Shown here: one piece after another, positions 25,965 through 34,767 of the stretch | How the letters are laid out: every line of letters begins with the position of its first letter | Numbering within the stretch: position 1 is the first letter of the stretch | DNA from: Clostridium_AM sp964554365 | GTDB taxonomy: Bacteria > Bacillota > Clostridia > Clostridiales > Clostridiaceae | Direction: 5' to 3' | DNA: 64,000 bases | Assembly: GCA_964554365.1 (NCBI GenBank) | Contig: CAZKOJ010000002.1 | Span: 17,655-81,654, forward strand | Position numbers and translations under genes: made by a program | Notes under the pieces: generated by a model | Told to the model about the DNA's origin: nothing | What the model saw: the letters and a program-made list of their open reading frames with translations, nothing else | Database searches by the model: none

Positions 25965-26371
25965 ATCCTTTTCCTCCTTTATGTCTATTGTGAAATTTTC
26001 CTATAATTTAATCTCTAATTACATTACACAAAATGATATATTTCACCATATCATTCTAATTCATCCATATGAAAACTCCGTCATAAATATAGCAACTCAA
26101 AACTCTATTTTTTCTTTATCTAATTTATTATATATTCCGTAGTAATATATAAAAGAATATAAGAATTAGAAATAGTACAAATAATATATATATAAATTTA
26201 AATGGTGATATAACACACATCGAAAACACCCCATTTAATTATAGTATAGTGTATATTTTTATTAAGATTCACTTCTATTTGTATTGGAATCTATAGAATA
26301 GATATAACAAATTATTTCCATTCAGTCTAATTATGTAGCCTTGCTGGAATAAACATGTGCATTTTTATAAG
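25965..26371. other. Mostly non-coding stretch
   Basis: Apart from a possible 30-codon membrane peptide (26128-26220), no gene or strong hairpin is recognised in these 407 bases. Confidence 0.4.
26128..26220 (-). CDS. Possible 30-residue single-helix membrane peptide
   Basis: ATG six bases after GGGGTG opens a 30-codon frame that is almost wholly hydrophobic (KFIYILFVLFLILIFFYILL). TATACT and TATAAT words lie upstream on the same strand. The ribosome binding site lies in an inverted repeat, TAAATGGGGTG with CACCATTTA, that could hide it. It may be a small regulatory or toxin-like membrane peptide, or chance in AT-rich DNA. Confidence 0.35.
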   Translation of the reverse strand: MCVISPFKFIYILFVLFLILIFFYILLRNI

Positions 26372-26713
26372 CTATTCGGCGATCGGTTTTAGTTTCATTC
26401 CCCATATTGCAAGCTGACCTAGAATTGGTATTAATTCTTTGCATGCGTCGGTAGTTTTATATTCAACACGGACGGGGATTTCCATAAATTGTTCTCGAAT
26501 AATCAGACCATCTTGTTCAAGTTCTTTTAGTGAACTAGCTAACATTGTATTTGAGATTCCTTTAAGTTTTCTTTTTAATACATTATAGCGTGTTGCTCCA
26601 TCGCTATATAATGAGCATAGAATTTGTATTTTCCATTTTCCACCGATTAATTCCATTGTTGCCTCTAGTGGACATTTGCCCTTACACGGACAGTTATTTG
26701 TATTCTGTGACAT
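26372..26713 (-). CDS. HxlR family transcriptional regulator
   Basis: 113 residues with a winged helix-turn-helix of the HxlR type. It has the N-terminal cysteines (NCPCKGKCP), METIGGKW-like MELIGGKWKIQIL, the recognition helix GISNTMLASSLKELEQDGLI, and the wing PVRVEYKTTDACKEL. Many HxlR proteins sense electrophiles or redox state through an N-terminal cysteine and control a divergent oxidoreductase gene. That is the arrangement here, with the flavin-type gene at 26999. ATG follows AAGGAAGG. Confidence 0.92.
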   Translation of the reverse strand: MSQNTNNCPCKGKCPLEATMELIGGKWKIQILCSLYSDGATRYNVLKRKLKGISNTMLASSLKELEQDGLIIREQFMEIPVRVEYKTTDACKELIPILGQLAIWGMKLKPIAE

Positions 26714-26821
26714 AGTTTTACCTTCCTTACTTAGTTTTATTTTTCTTACTTACTCATATTTTTTTGCGTAATTGAAATGATTTTCCATCAATAGTATAAT
26801 CATATCAAGTAATAAAAAAAG

Positions 26822-26861
26822 AGTAAATACTAAAATAAGATTTAAAAAACAGGTATTTACT
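26822..26861. promoter_or_regulatory. Inverted repeat in the HxlR divergent promoter region
   Basis: AGTAAATAC (26822-26830) and GTATTTACT (26853-26861) are perfect inverted arms 22 bases apart. They lie between the HxlR gene and the divergent oxidoreductase gene, and are a plausible HxlR dimer site. Confidence 0.5.
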
Positions 26862-26998
26862 GATATAAAAGGAAAAGAAGGATTTAGCACCTGATTTTTG
26901 TGAACAGGAGGATACACAAGAAAAGTTCAAGAGGTAGCTTTGCTATTGAAAGAATGCTTGTTATCTATAGATTAATAAAACGATATGGGGGTAATATC

Positions 26999-27397
26999 AT
27001 GGAAAAAGTAATGAATTTTTTGAAGGAAAATCCAGTACTCTATTTTGCAACTGTTGAAGGAGATAAGCCAAAGGTGAGACCTTTTGGTTTTTCTATGGAA
27101 TTTGATGGGAAACTTTACTTTGGAATTGGAAAACATAAAAAGTCCTTTCAGCAGATTTTGGTAAATCCTAATGTTGAAATTTGTACTTGTAGTCAGAAAG
27201 GAACATGGATGCGTATCAGTGGAAAAGTGGTCGTTGATGATAGGCTAGAAGCGTTAGATGCAGCATTTACTGCAATGCCAAAATTAAAGCAGATGTACAA
27301 TGAGCAGACTGGGATGGTATTAGGAGTACTTTATATTGAGGATGCCGTGGCTGAAATTGCAGACATGGCAGGTAATTTTGAAAAAATTGTTATTTAA
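26999..27397 (+). CDS. Pyridoxamine 5'-phosphate oxidase-family flavoprotein
   Basis: 132 residues from the ATG at 26999, seven bases after GGGGG; an in-frame ATG at 26900 has no such site. The split-barrel fold is indicated by MNFLKENPVLYFATVEGD, then KPKVRPFGFSMEFDGKLYF, and by the flavin-binding KKSFQQILVNPNVEICTC. Members reduce or oxidise small molecules with FMN or F420; many act under redox or drug stress. Divergence from an HxlR regulator fits a stress-induced oxidoreductase. Its exact reaction is unknown. Confidence 0.85.
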   Translation: MEKVMNFLKENPVLYFATVEGDKPKVRPFGFSMEFDGKLYFGIGKHKKSFQQILVNPNVEICTCSQKGTWMRISGKVVVDDRLEALDAAFTAMPKLKQMYNEQTGMVLGVLYIEDAVAEIADMAGNFEKIVI

Positions 27398-27994
27398 TTC
27401 TAAAATATAGTCACAAAATTAAATACTAAATTTAGAATATGCGAAAAACAATTGAAGCGACTAGAAATTCAGATCTATAATAGATTATCTGAATTGCCTA
27501 GTTGGGGTAGTACCAGCATTTGTGTCATGTGCTGAAAAGTAAATGTTATAATATTCTATTTGATACTTATACAACTGCAAAAAAAGGCATAATTGCTTTT
27601 TTGGTTAGTTAACAAAATTAGGATTTTGTCAGTCGTAAACAATAATTTTGGCTAATATAGTACAGCTTATAAATACAATTAATTTATATTTATAAGCTGT
27701 ATTAATTATTATAAAATTTTTCTTTTAAATGCAAAACAAAAAATTATTTCTAGTCCATATCTTGTCTTACATTTAGTTTTATAGATTTAGTCTCATAATA
27801 TTACTAATGTTCATTAATCGAAATCATTAAAATGAACACTTTATGAAAATTACGCCATTAAAATTCTTTAAAAAGAGTATTAATATGTAATAACATTAAT
27901 GTCTTATACCATATAGTTCTATTAGGTATATAATTTAATGTTATTTGTTTTGCTCTTTGTACTCGCAACCTTAAATACCATCTACGTATGCTGA
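27398..27994. other. Intergenic stretch rich in hairpins
   Basis: No gene is supported in 597 bases. Three inverted repeats are seen: AATTCAGAT/ATCTGAATT (27466-27495), an A-rich/T-rich hairpin GCA(A)n...GC(T)n (27579-27603) that looks like the terminator of the upstream flavoprotein gene, and the long perfect stem at 27661-27701. Confidence 0.5.
27661..27701. terminator. Long perfect hairpin
   Basis: TACAGCTTATAAATA (27661-27675) pairs fully with TATTTATAAGCTGTA (27687-27701). T-rich sequence follows on the plus strand. No gene ends close by on either side, so its role as a terminator is uncertain. Confidence 0.5.
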
Positions 27995-28186
27995 TCAGTT
28001 GACTAAGCCATCAAACCAAGCTTTTTCATGCCCAGCCCCAAAACCATATTCAACATCTCTGTCAATTAACTCTCCATTTTGAAAATCAATGCTTCTACTC
28101 ATATCTGCTATTTTATCTACACCATAAGCTAGTATTTTTTTCAAATCTTCTTCAAATCTACTAATATCATTTGGTAAATTTATCAC
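27995..28186 (-). CDS. Short hypothetical frame, possibly a remnant
   Basis: 63 residues from a GTG without a well-placed ribosome binding site. The sequence is hydrophilic and mixed, with a non-random look (DISRFEEDLKKILAYGV, then GFGAGHEKAWFDGLVN), so it may be the end of a former protein gene. Around it, 28187-28368 holds only fragments and the leader of the next gene. No family is recognised. Confidence 0.35.
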   Translation of the reverse strand: MINLPNDISRFEEDLKKILAYGVDKIADMSRSIDFQNGELIDRDVEYGFGAGHEKAWFDGLVN

Positions 28187-28368
28187 TTTAAGCAGATGTT
28201 ATTCTCCACTATTTTTCAATATTTGATGGAACAGATAAAATCCATTGCCGAGGAAAAGATGCTATTGCTACATATAATCTTATGGAAAATACTCCATGAA
28301 TTACCTGTAGTTTTTTTTGTTTTTTAGTCGATAGAGTAAGTATTCTATCTAAAAAGGAGTGATTTATA

Positions 28369-29697
28369 TTGAAGTATTATAAAAAACTTTTGATGGTTCT
28401 TACTCTAATTACTGTGTTCGCTTTAACTAATACCTTTGTTTCCGCTAAACCTATTAAGAATTCAGGCTCTCCCCCTACTGCTCCAACTTCATTAACTTAT
28501 TCTGGAATAACAACAAGTGAAGCAACTTTAAACTGGCAAGCAGTTTCTGGCGCAACAGGTTATAAAGTATATAGAGCAACATCAAATGATTCAAATTACA
28601 CTTTAATAGCTACAATTTCAACTAATAGCTATAAAAACACAGCATTAGTATCTAACACAAAATATTGGTATTTTGTTAGAGCATATAACTCCTATGGTAC
28701 ATCCCTAGATTCTACCCATATAAACCTTACAACAACTCAACCTACATCAATTTCTAAGAAACTAGTTCTTGGATATACAACTTATTATTACTCTGGAGAT
28801 AGTTCTTCTTATAACTCAATGACAACTAATACTTCAACCTTAGATGAAATTGCTACAGATACTTATACGACAGATTCTTATGGTAATATTGCTGGACTTG
28901 TTCCAACCAATCAAATAACTTATGCAAATGGCAATAATATTAAAACACTTGCTATGATAACAAATAACTTTGATGGAAGCATAGCCAAAACTTTATTAGA
29001 AAGTTCAGTTAATAGACAAGCTTTAATAAATAATATTTTAAATGCTGTGAAAATTAATGGATATAAAGGTGTTAATGTAGACCTTGAAGGTGTATATTAT
29101 TACGATAGAAGCTACTTAACAACTTTTATGAGTGAACTTTACAATGCACTCCATCCTCAAGGCTTCTATGTAACAATGGCTGTTCCAGCAAAAACTAGTG
29201 ATAGTCCCACAGCTGCTTGGAATGGAGCTTATAATTATGCTTCCCTTGCAAATTACACCGATCAAATAGTATTAATGACTTATGATGAGCATTATCCAGG
29301 TGGAACACCAGGTGCTATAGCTTCAATTGGCTGGGTAGAAAACGTAATAAAATATGCTGCTTCAGTTATACCAAAAGAAAAATTATTACTTGGAACCGTA
29401 GCATATGGATATGACTGGTCTTCAAATGGAACTAAGGCTTACGGAATTTCAGGCATTTACAATTTAGCTTTAAATTATGGTGCTACCATAAAATGGGATT
29501 ATGTGTCGCAATCTCCATACTTCACCTATTTGGATGCTGCAGGGATAAGTCACACTGTATGGTTTGAAAATGCTCAAAGTTTAAACTATAAACTTGACCT
29601 AGTAAATTCATATAATTTATCTGGCATAGCTATATGGAGACTTGGACTTGAAAAAACTGATTATTGGACAAGCATCAAAACAAAATTTAACAGATAA
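28369..29697 (+). CDS. Secreted glycoside hydrolase family 18 protein with fibronectin type III domain
   Basis: 442 residues from a TTG nine bases after AAGGAG. Signal peptide about residues 1-26 (cleavage near VSA/KP), then a fibronectin type III domain (about 36-122, PPTAPTSLTYSGITTSEATL), then a GH18 barrel. The barrel strand GYKGVNVDLEGV carries the catalytic D-x-E, with the acid/base glutamate at about 240. The end strands IVLMTYDEHYPGG and GIAIWRLGLEK match YaaH/SleL-type spore-cortex or peptidoglycan N-acetylglucosaminidases as well as chitinases. It likely cuts beta-1,4-GlcNAc bonds in cell wall, spore cortex or chitin outside the cell. LysM domains are absent. Confidence 0.87.
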   Translation: MKYYKKLLMVLTLITVFALTNTFVSAKPIKNSGSPPTAPTSLTYSGITTSEATLNWQAVSGATGYKVYRATSNDSNYTLIATISTNSYKNTALVSNTKYWYFVRAYNSYGTSLDSTHINLTTTQPTSISKKLVLGYTTYYYSGDSSSYNSMTTNTSTLDEIATDTYTTDSYGNIAGLVPTNQITYANGNNIKTLAMITNNFDGSIAKTLLESSVNRQALINNILNAVKINGYKGVNVDLEGVYYYDRSYLTTFMSELYNALHPQGFYVTMAVPAKTSDSPTAAWNGAYNYASLANYTDQIVLMTYDEHYPGGTPGAIASIGWVENVIKYAASVIPKEKLLLGTVAYGYDWSSNGTKAYGISGIYNLALNYGATIKWDYVSQSPYFTYLDAAGISHTVWFENAQSLNYKLDLVNSYNLSGIAIWRLGLEKTDYWTSIKTKFNR

Positions 29698-29718
29698 AAT
29701 AACTATTGAAACATGAAA

Positions 29719-29756
29719 AGGGAGAACCACCATCATATGGAGGCTCTCCTTCTTTA
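29719..29756 (+). terminator. Terminator of the GH18 gene
   Basis: GGAGAACCACCAT pairs with ATGGAGGCTCTCC with one mismatch (29721-29733, 29737-29749), and CTTCTTT follows. It lies about 22 bases after the stop codon. Confidence 0.7.
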
Positions 29757-29887
29757 CTATTTATATACATGTAACAAAAATATAAAGCAAAATTATAGGT
29801 ATTATTTAACATTGACATTTACATCAATCCTACTTAATATCATCATAGGATTACAAAATAATACTAGATATTTAGAGGAGGTGCATT

Positions 29888-30934
29888 ATGTTTTTAATTA
29901 TAGGATTAACAATAATTACATTTATCGCTTTTTTAGCCTCATATTTACTAGATCCAAGACGACTAGTTAATGGACTTCTATTTAATGTTTTCTTATTTTC
30001 ATTTATGATTACAATTGTTTATATGGCTTTTACAATACAAAATCGTGCTTTAACTTTTTTAGTCCTTAGTTTTATCTTATTAATATCCATAGTGCTTATA
30101 TTTGGTATTTATGCATTAATTGTAGCACTATTTATAAACGCAAAAATTGTTATGAAACGTGAAAGTAGAACTCCTGGTAATTTATTAACTTTATTTTTAG
30201 CTATAGGTTTAATTGGTTGTTTGATTTGGTCTGTAATTATGAGTAAAGTAAATTTTTCGCCTGAAATAAAGATTTTATTGGGTAGTTTTACTCTTATTGC
30301 CGTATATTATTTATTTAGTATTTTTAACTTTTTAATGATATCACTTATTTATCAATTTAACCGTTCAAAATTAAATCAAGATTTTATTATTGTTTTAGGT
30401 AGTGGATTGATTGGAGATAGAGTTCCTCCTTTATTAGCTAGTCGTATTAATAAAGCTATTGAATTTTATCATAAACAAGCTGCTGTCTCAACTCCACCAA
30501 AAATCATTTTTTCTGGAGGACAAGGAGCTGATGAGAAAATTTCAGAATCTTTAGCTATGCAAAGATATGCAATTGAAAAAGGTATTCCTATTAAAGATAC
30601 TATTTTAGAAGATAAATCAGTTAATACATTGCAAAACATGGAATTTTCTAAAAAAATAATGGAGGATTTGATCCCAAATAACTCTAATAGCATATTTGTA
30701 ACAAATAATTTTCATTTATTCCGTGCTGGGATTTATGCAAGAAAAGCAAACTTGAACAGTCAAGGCATTGGTTCTAAAACAGCACTTTATTTTTTACCCA
30801 ATGCAATGATTAGAGAATACATTGCTATTGTGGTGCTAAATAAAAAGCAACATGCAATTATTATTAGTTTAATATTCTTTGTAAGTTTAATCTTGTCCAT
30901 AGTACAATATTTTTTTGTTAGACCTTATTTATAA
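29888..30934 (+). CDS. Membrane protein with DUF218 (ElyC/SanA/YdcF-like) domain
   Basis: 348 residues, ATG after GAGGAGG. About four membrane helices in the first 165 residues, then a DUF218 domain (about 170-310) and a final helix. The domain shows FIIVLGSGLIGDRVPPLLASR, IFSGGQGADEKISES and TNNFHLFRAGIYARK, matching the conserved nucleotide/metal-binding-like loops of the family. ElyC and SanA affect envelope integrity and lipid-carrier metabolism in enterobacteria. A role in envelope biology is therefore likely but not shown. It is followed by its own terminator. Confidence 0.87.
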   Translation: MFLIIGLTIITFIAFLASYLLDPRRLVNGLLFNVFLFSFMITIVYMAFTIQNRALTFLVLSFILLISIVLIFGIYALIVALFINAKIVMKRESRTPGNLLTLFLAIGLIGCLIWSVIMSKVNFSPEIKILLGSFTLIAVYYLFSIFNFLMISLIYQFNRSKLNQDFIIVLGSGLIGDRVPPLLASRINKAIEFYHKQAAVSTPPKIIFSGGQGADEKISESLAMQRYAIEKGIPIKDTILEDKSVNTLQNMEFSKKIMEDLIPNNSNSIFVTNNFHLFRAGIYARKANLNSQGIGSKTALYFLPNAMIREYIAIVVLNKKQHAIIISLIFFVSLILSIVQYFFVRPYL

Positions 30935-31018
30935 AAGAAATACAAGTTACTGATAGAAAAGATATTAACGGAATAAAACTCAAATTTGACGAAAAAGTTA
31001 TAAAATACATCTTAGAAA

Positions 31019-31054
31019 AAGGATGGTCACCAGATGATGGAGGTGATCATCCTT
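31019..31054 (+). terminator. Terminator of the DUF218 gene
   Basis: AAGGATGGTCACC pairs with GGTGATCATCCTT with one mismatch, followed by CTTTATT. It may act on both strands, as the nitroreductase gene ends at 31104 in the other direction. Confidence 0.7.
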
Positions 31055-31103
31055 CTTTATTAAAAATAGTTCCATTTTACTTAACTTCACATCTTTACTA
31101 ATT

Positions 31104-31649
31104 TTACCATTTTTCACGATGTATTATCTCTTCGAGTTTCTTTCGTGGACGTGCTTTTGGTGTTTCATCTGCATAACCAACTGGAATAATACCTACTACA
31201 TATTTGTCCAAAGGTATATTTAATATTGGCCTGATTTCTTCTTGGGTAAACCACGCAACCCAACAAGTACCTAATCCTAAATTGTCAGCTTCAAGCACTA
31301 TATGTTCTATTGCAATGGATGTATCTCTAATTATAAGCTTAAGCTCTGGTTGCGGACTATTCTCATTTAGTACTATGTCTACATCATCCTTTATTCTTGC
31401 ACGTATATCTGCAACACATACGATATGGATTGGAGCAGTGCTCATCCATTTTTGATCGTGAGATGCTTTTGCTATTTTTTGTCTAGTCAACTCTGATTTG
31501 ACTACAATAAAGTGCCAAGGCTGCGTGTTATCACCAGATGGAGCAAGTCTTGCACTTTCAAGTAGCTGAAGAATTTTTTCATCTTCCACAGGTTTGTCAA
31601 TATATTTTCTTATGCTTCTTCTTTCCAAAATCGCTTGCGTAATGTCCAT
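31104..31649 (-). CDS. Nitroreductase family protein
   Basis: 181 residues, single nitroreductase domain. ILERRSIRKYIDKPVEDEKI at the start holds the FMN-phosphate-binding RRSIRKY. SARLAPSGDNTQPWHFIVVK and the GLGTCWVAWF region line the flavin site. It is an FMN enzyme using NAD(P)H, possibly on nitro or quinone compounds; some clostridial relatives act on other substrates. ATG follows AGGGGAGG. A perfect palindrome lies 30 bases upstream, suggesting repressor control. Confidence 0.9.
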   Translation of the reverse strand: MDITQAILERRSIRKYIDKPVEDEKILQLLESARLAPSGDNTQPWHFIVVKSELTRQKIAKASHDQKWMSTAPIHIVCVADIRARIKDDVDIVLNENSPQPELKLIIRDTSIAIEHIVLEADNLGLGTCWVAWFTQEEIRPILNIPLDKYVVGIIPVGYADETPKARPRKKLEEIIHREKW

Positions 31650-31678
31650 AATAAAACCTCCCCTTATTTCTTTTAAGT

Positions 31679-31703
31679 GGCAAATGATTCGTAATCATTT
31701 GCC
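31679..31703 (-). promoter_or_regulatory. Palindromic operator upstream of the nitroreductase gene
   Basis: GGCAAATGAT and ATCATTTGCC are perfect inverted arms separated by five bases. No T run follows on the minus strand, so an operator is more likely than a terminator. It is 30 bases before the start codon. Confidence 0.5.
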
Positions 31704-31723
31704 ATCTTCACTAATTTCATATT

Positions 31724-31777
31724 AATAATAACATAACAACACTGACATAAACCTGTCAGTGTTATTATGTTATTATT
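31724..31777. terminator. Strong hairpin downstream of the NarL-type regulator gene
   Basis: A 24-base stem with one mismatch (31724-31747 with 31754-31777) closes a six-base loop. It starts 16 bases after the response regulator stop codon. Confidence 0.75.
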
Positions 31778-31792
31778 AATGCATTTAAATCT

Positions 31793-32458
31793 TTAAGTTG
31801 TGCAAAAGTGTTTCTGTAAATATAAAATCAATTCAGCTCGGTTATGTAATTGGAGCTTTTCAAGTATTCTTGAAACATAATTTTTCACAGTGCCTTCCGT
31901 TAAAAACATCTCCTTGCCAATAGATTTATTGCTTTTACCCTGCATTATGTACTCTGTAACCTCCTTCTCCCTTTGAGTAAGTAAATGGATAAGATTTTCT
32001 TCTCCTGAATTTTTAAATTCAAAGTTTTTTTTGTTATTCATTGAGTTTAATGCCTTTACAACTTTCAAAGTAATTTTTGGATTTAGAAGCACGTTACCTT
32101 CGCAAGCAGTTTTGATGGAGTCAATAATTTCCTTTGAGGCTGAATCTTTAAGAATATATCCATCCGCTCCATTTTTAAGCACATCAAAGATATATTCATC
32201 TTCATTAAAGGTTGTCAGAATAATTATCTTTATATCGGGATATTTTTCTTTCACTAATTTTGTTGCTTCTATACCATCCTTAACAGGCATTCTTATATCC
32301 ATCAATATAACTTCTGGCATTGTAGTTAACAAAAGCTTTAATAAGTCTTGTCCATTTACTGCTTCCCCAATAACCTCTATTTCTTCATGAAGACTTAAAA
32401 TCATTTTTAACCCTTCTCTTACAATCTCCTGATCATCAACAATTACAACCTTTATCAT
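31793..32458 (-). CDS. NarL/LuxR-type response regulator (LnrK-like)
   Basis: 221 residues. Receiver domain with acidic pocket VIVDDQEIV, phospho-acceptor aspartate in VILMDIRMP, TT switch (IIILTTFNEDEY) and lysine in ILKDSASKEI. C-terminal LuxR helix-turn-helix LTQREKEVTEYIMQGKSNKS. It is cotranscribed with the upstream kinase and divergent from a three-gene ABC exporter. This order and these families match the Bacillus LnrJK/LnrLMN polyene-type (linearmycin) resistance system. Likely binding site: paired palindromes at 33715-33742. Confidence 0.92.
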   Translation of the reverse strand: MIKVVIVDDQEIVREGLKMILSLHEEIEVIGEAVNGQDLLKLLLTTMPEVILMDIRMPVKDGIEATKLVKEKYPDIKIIILTTFNEDEYIFDVLKNGADGYILKDSASKEIIDSIKTACEGNVLLNPKITLKVVKALNSMNNKKNFEFKNSGEENLIHLLTQREKEVTEYIMQGKSNKSIGKEMFLTEGTVKNYVSRILEKLQLHNRAELILYLQKHFCTT

Positions 32459-32484
32459 ACCGTTTCCCCCTAATTATAATAAGA

Positions 32485-33651
32485 TTACTCCATCTCTGGA
32501 ATACCTGCCTCAATGGTGAAGCCGCTTCCTTTTTCTGAATTAAACTTGACCTTTCCTCCAAGAGCTTCTATTCTCTCCTCTATCCCTTTAACTCCATTAG
32601 ATTTTACAATGTTATTACATTCTAATCCATTGTTTTTAACTTTTAAAATAATCATATTAGACTCTTTAAATATTTCTATATCAAAAACATCTGCATTTCC
32701 GTGCTTAATTCCATTTGTAACAGCTTCCCTAACGGTTTTATATATACAATTTTTAATATCGGGACTTACAGCTTCTACTTTATCATTCATTTGTAAAATT
32801 AACTTTATTCTATTTGTCTCTTTAAAGTTCTGAAAAAGTTCATTGATAGATTCTCGTAATTTTTTAACAGAGTTCTTTTCCTTAAGTAGACTTACTGCTT
32901 TTCTAAGATTCGTTATGCAGTCCTTTGAAATATTTTGTGTTTTATTTATAACTTCCTTTGCCTTTTCTGGCTTTAACTCCAGTACATTTTCAGCATATTC
33001 TAGATTCATTTTTAGGGCTACAAGAGAATGACCTATAGAATCATGAAGTTCCTGGGCTATTCGTGTTCTTTCCTTTGCAATAGTAAGCTCTTCAATTTTA
33101 TTTGAAAACTCTTTTAGTTTTAAATTTGTAGCTTTTAATTCCTTATTTAAGACTTCTATTCTTGTTTTTTCAATTATAGTATTTCTAAATAAAAAAACTA
33201 TAAAAAGTGAACCTAAATAGTTAATTACCGCACTTTTAACACTATCTGCTTTAGTTAAATCAACATATGGAACATTTGATATGCAGTAAACTAGAAAGGT
33301 AAAGATAACAGCTAAAACTTCTACCTTTTTAATTGTTACAATTATCTCTATAAGCAAAAAAACGTTATAAACCGCTGTTCCAAAGCATTTCAATTCATAT
33401 GTAAAATATCCAACAGCAATAACACTTATTGCATATGAAAGATAGTAGAGTTTCCCCTTTCTATCCTTTAGATATTTACTTCTTATATGATTGTTTCCCT
33501 GTAACATTAAAATCATAAGGATTAAAATAAATTTCATATTACTATTGGTTTTATAATAGTTCAATATAGTATCTAGTATTGAAAGTACAGCTAAATACTG
33601 CATAGCTTTTAGTACAAGTAATCTACTCTTTGTTGATGAAAAAATGTCCAT
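32485..33651 (-). CDS. Sensor histidine kinase, HisKA_3 type (LnrJ-like)
   Basis: 388 residues from the ATG at 33651, nine bases after GGAAGG; the TTG at 33660 is too close to that site. Several membrane helices occupy residues 10-165, with almost no extracellular loops, as in kinases that sense compounds within the membrane. The dimerisation box is AQELHDSIGHSLVALKMNLE with its phospho-accepting histidine. The ATP domain ends with GVKGIEERIEALGGKVKF. It phosphorylates the regulator encoded next. Confidence 0.92.
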   Translation of the reverse strand: MDIFSSTKSRLLVLKAMQYLAVLSILDTILNYYKTNSNMKFILILMILMLQGNNHIRSKYLKDRKGKLYYLSYAISVIAVGYFTYELKCFGTAVYNVFLLIEIIVTIKKVEVLAVIFTFLVYCISNVPYVDLTKADSVKSAVINYLGSLFIVFLFRNTIIEKTRIEVLNKELKATNLKLKEFSNKIEELTIAKERTRIAQELHDSIGHSLVALKMNLEYAENVLELKPEKAKEVINKTQNISKDCITNLRKAVSLLKEKNSVKKLRESINELFQNFKETNRIKLILQMNDKVEAVSPDIKNCIYKTVREAVTNGIKHGNADVFDIEIFKESNMIILKVKNNGLECNNIVKSNGVKGIEERIEALGGKVKFNSEKGSGFTIEAGIPEME

Positions 33652-33714
33652 AAAAAACAACCTTCCAAATGTAATTTTAAATCTATTATATCACCTTATC
33701 CTTTATATAAGAAC

Positions 33715-33742
33715 ATGACTAAAGTCATACTCAAATTGAGTA
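33715..33742. promoter_or_regulatory. Paired palindromes between the Lnr-like operons
   Basis: ATGACTAAAGTCAT (33715-33728) and TACTCAAATTGAGTA (33728-33742) abut. Arms are perfect in both. They lie in the divergent promoter region, upstream of the ABC exporter, and are the best candidate site for the NarL-type regulator. Confidence 0.6.
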
Positions 33743-33819
33743 CTATAGTGAATATGAAAAATCTACCTGCCGCTGTAAAATAATATCATAATAAAAAAAT
33801 TTACAGGGAGGTTTGAGAT

Positions 33820-34752
33820 ATGCTTCAATTAATCAATTTAACTAAAAAATATGGAGATTTTACCGCTGTAGATAACATTTCCTTCAAGGTAGACTCAGGT
33901 GAAATATTTGGTCTATTAGGTCCAAATGGTGCTGGTAAATCTACCACAGTATCTATGATAAGTACTGTTCTTTCCCCTACAAAGGGTAAAATAATAGTTG
34001 ATAATAAATCTCTTATAGAGAGCCCTATTGATTGTAAAAAAGTAATGGGTATTGTACCTCAGGATTTAGCCTTATATCAAAGCTTAAGTACAGAAGATAA
34101 CCTTCAGTTTTTTGGCAGCTTATATGGACTTTCAGGAAGAGAATTAAAACATAGAGTAGATGAAGTTTTAGAAATCATACAGTTAACAGACAAAAAAGAT
34201 CAAGATGTATGTGAGCTTTCAGGTGGAATGAAGAGAAGAGTAAATATAGGTGTGGCACTGATGAACAATCCTAAATTGCTGATACTTGATGAACCTACTG
34301 TAGGAATAGATCCTCAGTCTAGAAATCACATACTTGAAACTGTAAAAAGATTAAATAAAGAAAGAGGTATGACAGTAATCTATACAAGCCATTACATGGA
34401 GGAAGTTGAGTATTTATGTAAAAGAGTTGGAATAGTGGATCACGGCAAACTTATAGCCTTAGGAACAAAAGAAGAGCTTAAGCAAAACTTAGGAGCCTGT
34501 GACACTTTAACTATAAGCCTAAGTAACTCTCCATCAGAGGCATTAAATAAAATAAAAAGTCTGCCAGGAGTTGAAAAAGCAGCTTTAGAAAACAATTCAA
34601 TATCTATGCTAATTTCACCAAGTAAAAGAAATGTTATAGATATTGTAGATGATTTAAGAAACCTTGGAATAAAGCTTACAGGCTTTAAATATGACGAAGT
34701 AAATTTAGAGAGTATTTTCCTTCAAGTAACAGGAAAATCCTTAAGGGAATAA
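33820..34752 (+). CDS. ABC transporter ATP-binding protein (LnrL-like)
   Basis: 310 residues. Walker A GPNGAGKST, signature LSGGMKRRVN, Walker B LLILDEPTVGID and the switch histidine in YTSHYMEEVEY, followed by the C-terminal extension usual in drug-export ATPases (DrrA/NatA type). It powers export with the two permeases encoded next. ATG follows GGGAGG. First gene of a four-gene unit. Confidence 0.93.
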   Translation: MLQLINLTKKYGDFTAVDNISFKVDSGEIFGLLGPNGAGKSTTVSMISTVLSPTKGKIIVDNKSLIESPIDCKKVMGIVPQDLALYQSLSTEDNLQFFGSLYGLSGRELKHRVDEVLEIIQLTDKKDQDVCELSGGMKRRVNIGVALMNNPKLLILDEPTVGIDPQSRNHILETVKRLNKERGMTVIYTSHYMEEVEYLCKRVGIVDHGKLIALGTKEELKQNLGACDTLTISLSNSPSEALNKIKSLPGVEKAALENNSISMLISPSKRNVIDIVDDLRNLGIKLTGFKYDEVNLESIFLQVTGKSLRE

Positions 34753-34767
34753 ACAGGAGGTGTTATT

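Noticed and set aside
29713..29970. 85-codon plus-strand frame before the DUF218 gene
   Set aside because: It begins inside the GH18 terminator and overlaps the well-supported start at 29888; residue composition looks random.
30935..31100. Plus-strand open stretch ending in KGWSPDDGGDHP
   Set aside because: No start codon, and its conserved-looking end is the terminator hairpin sequence itself.
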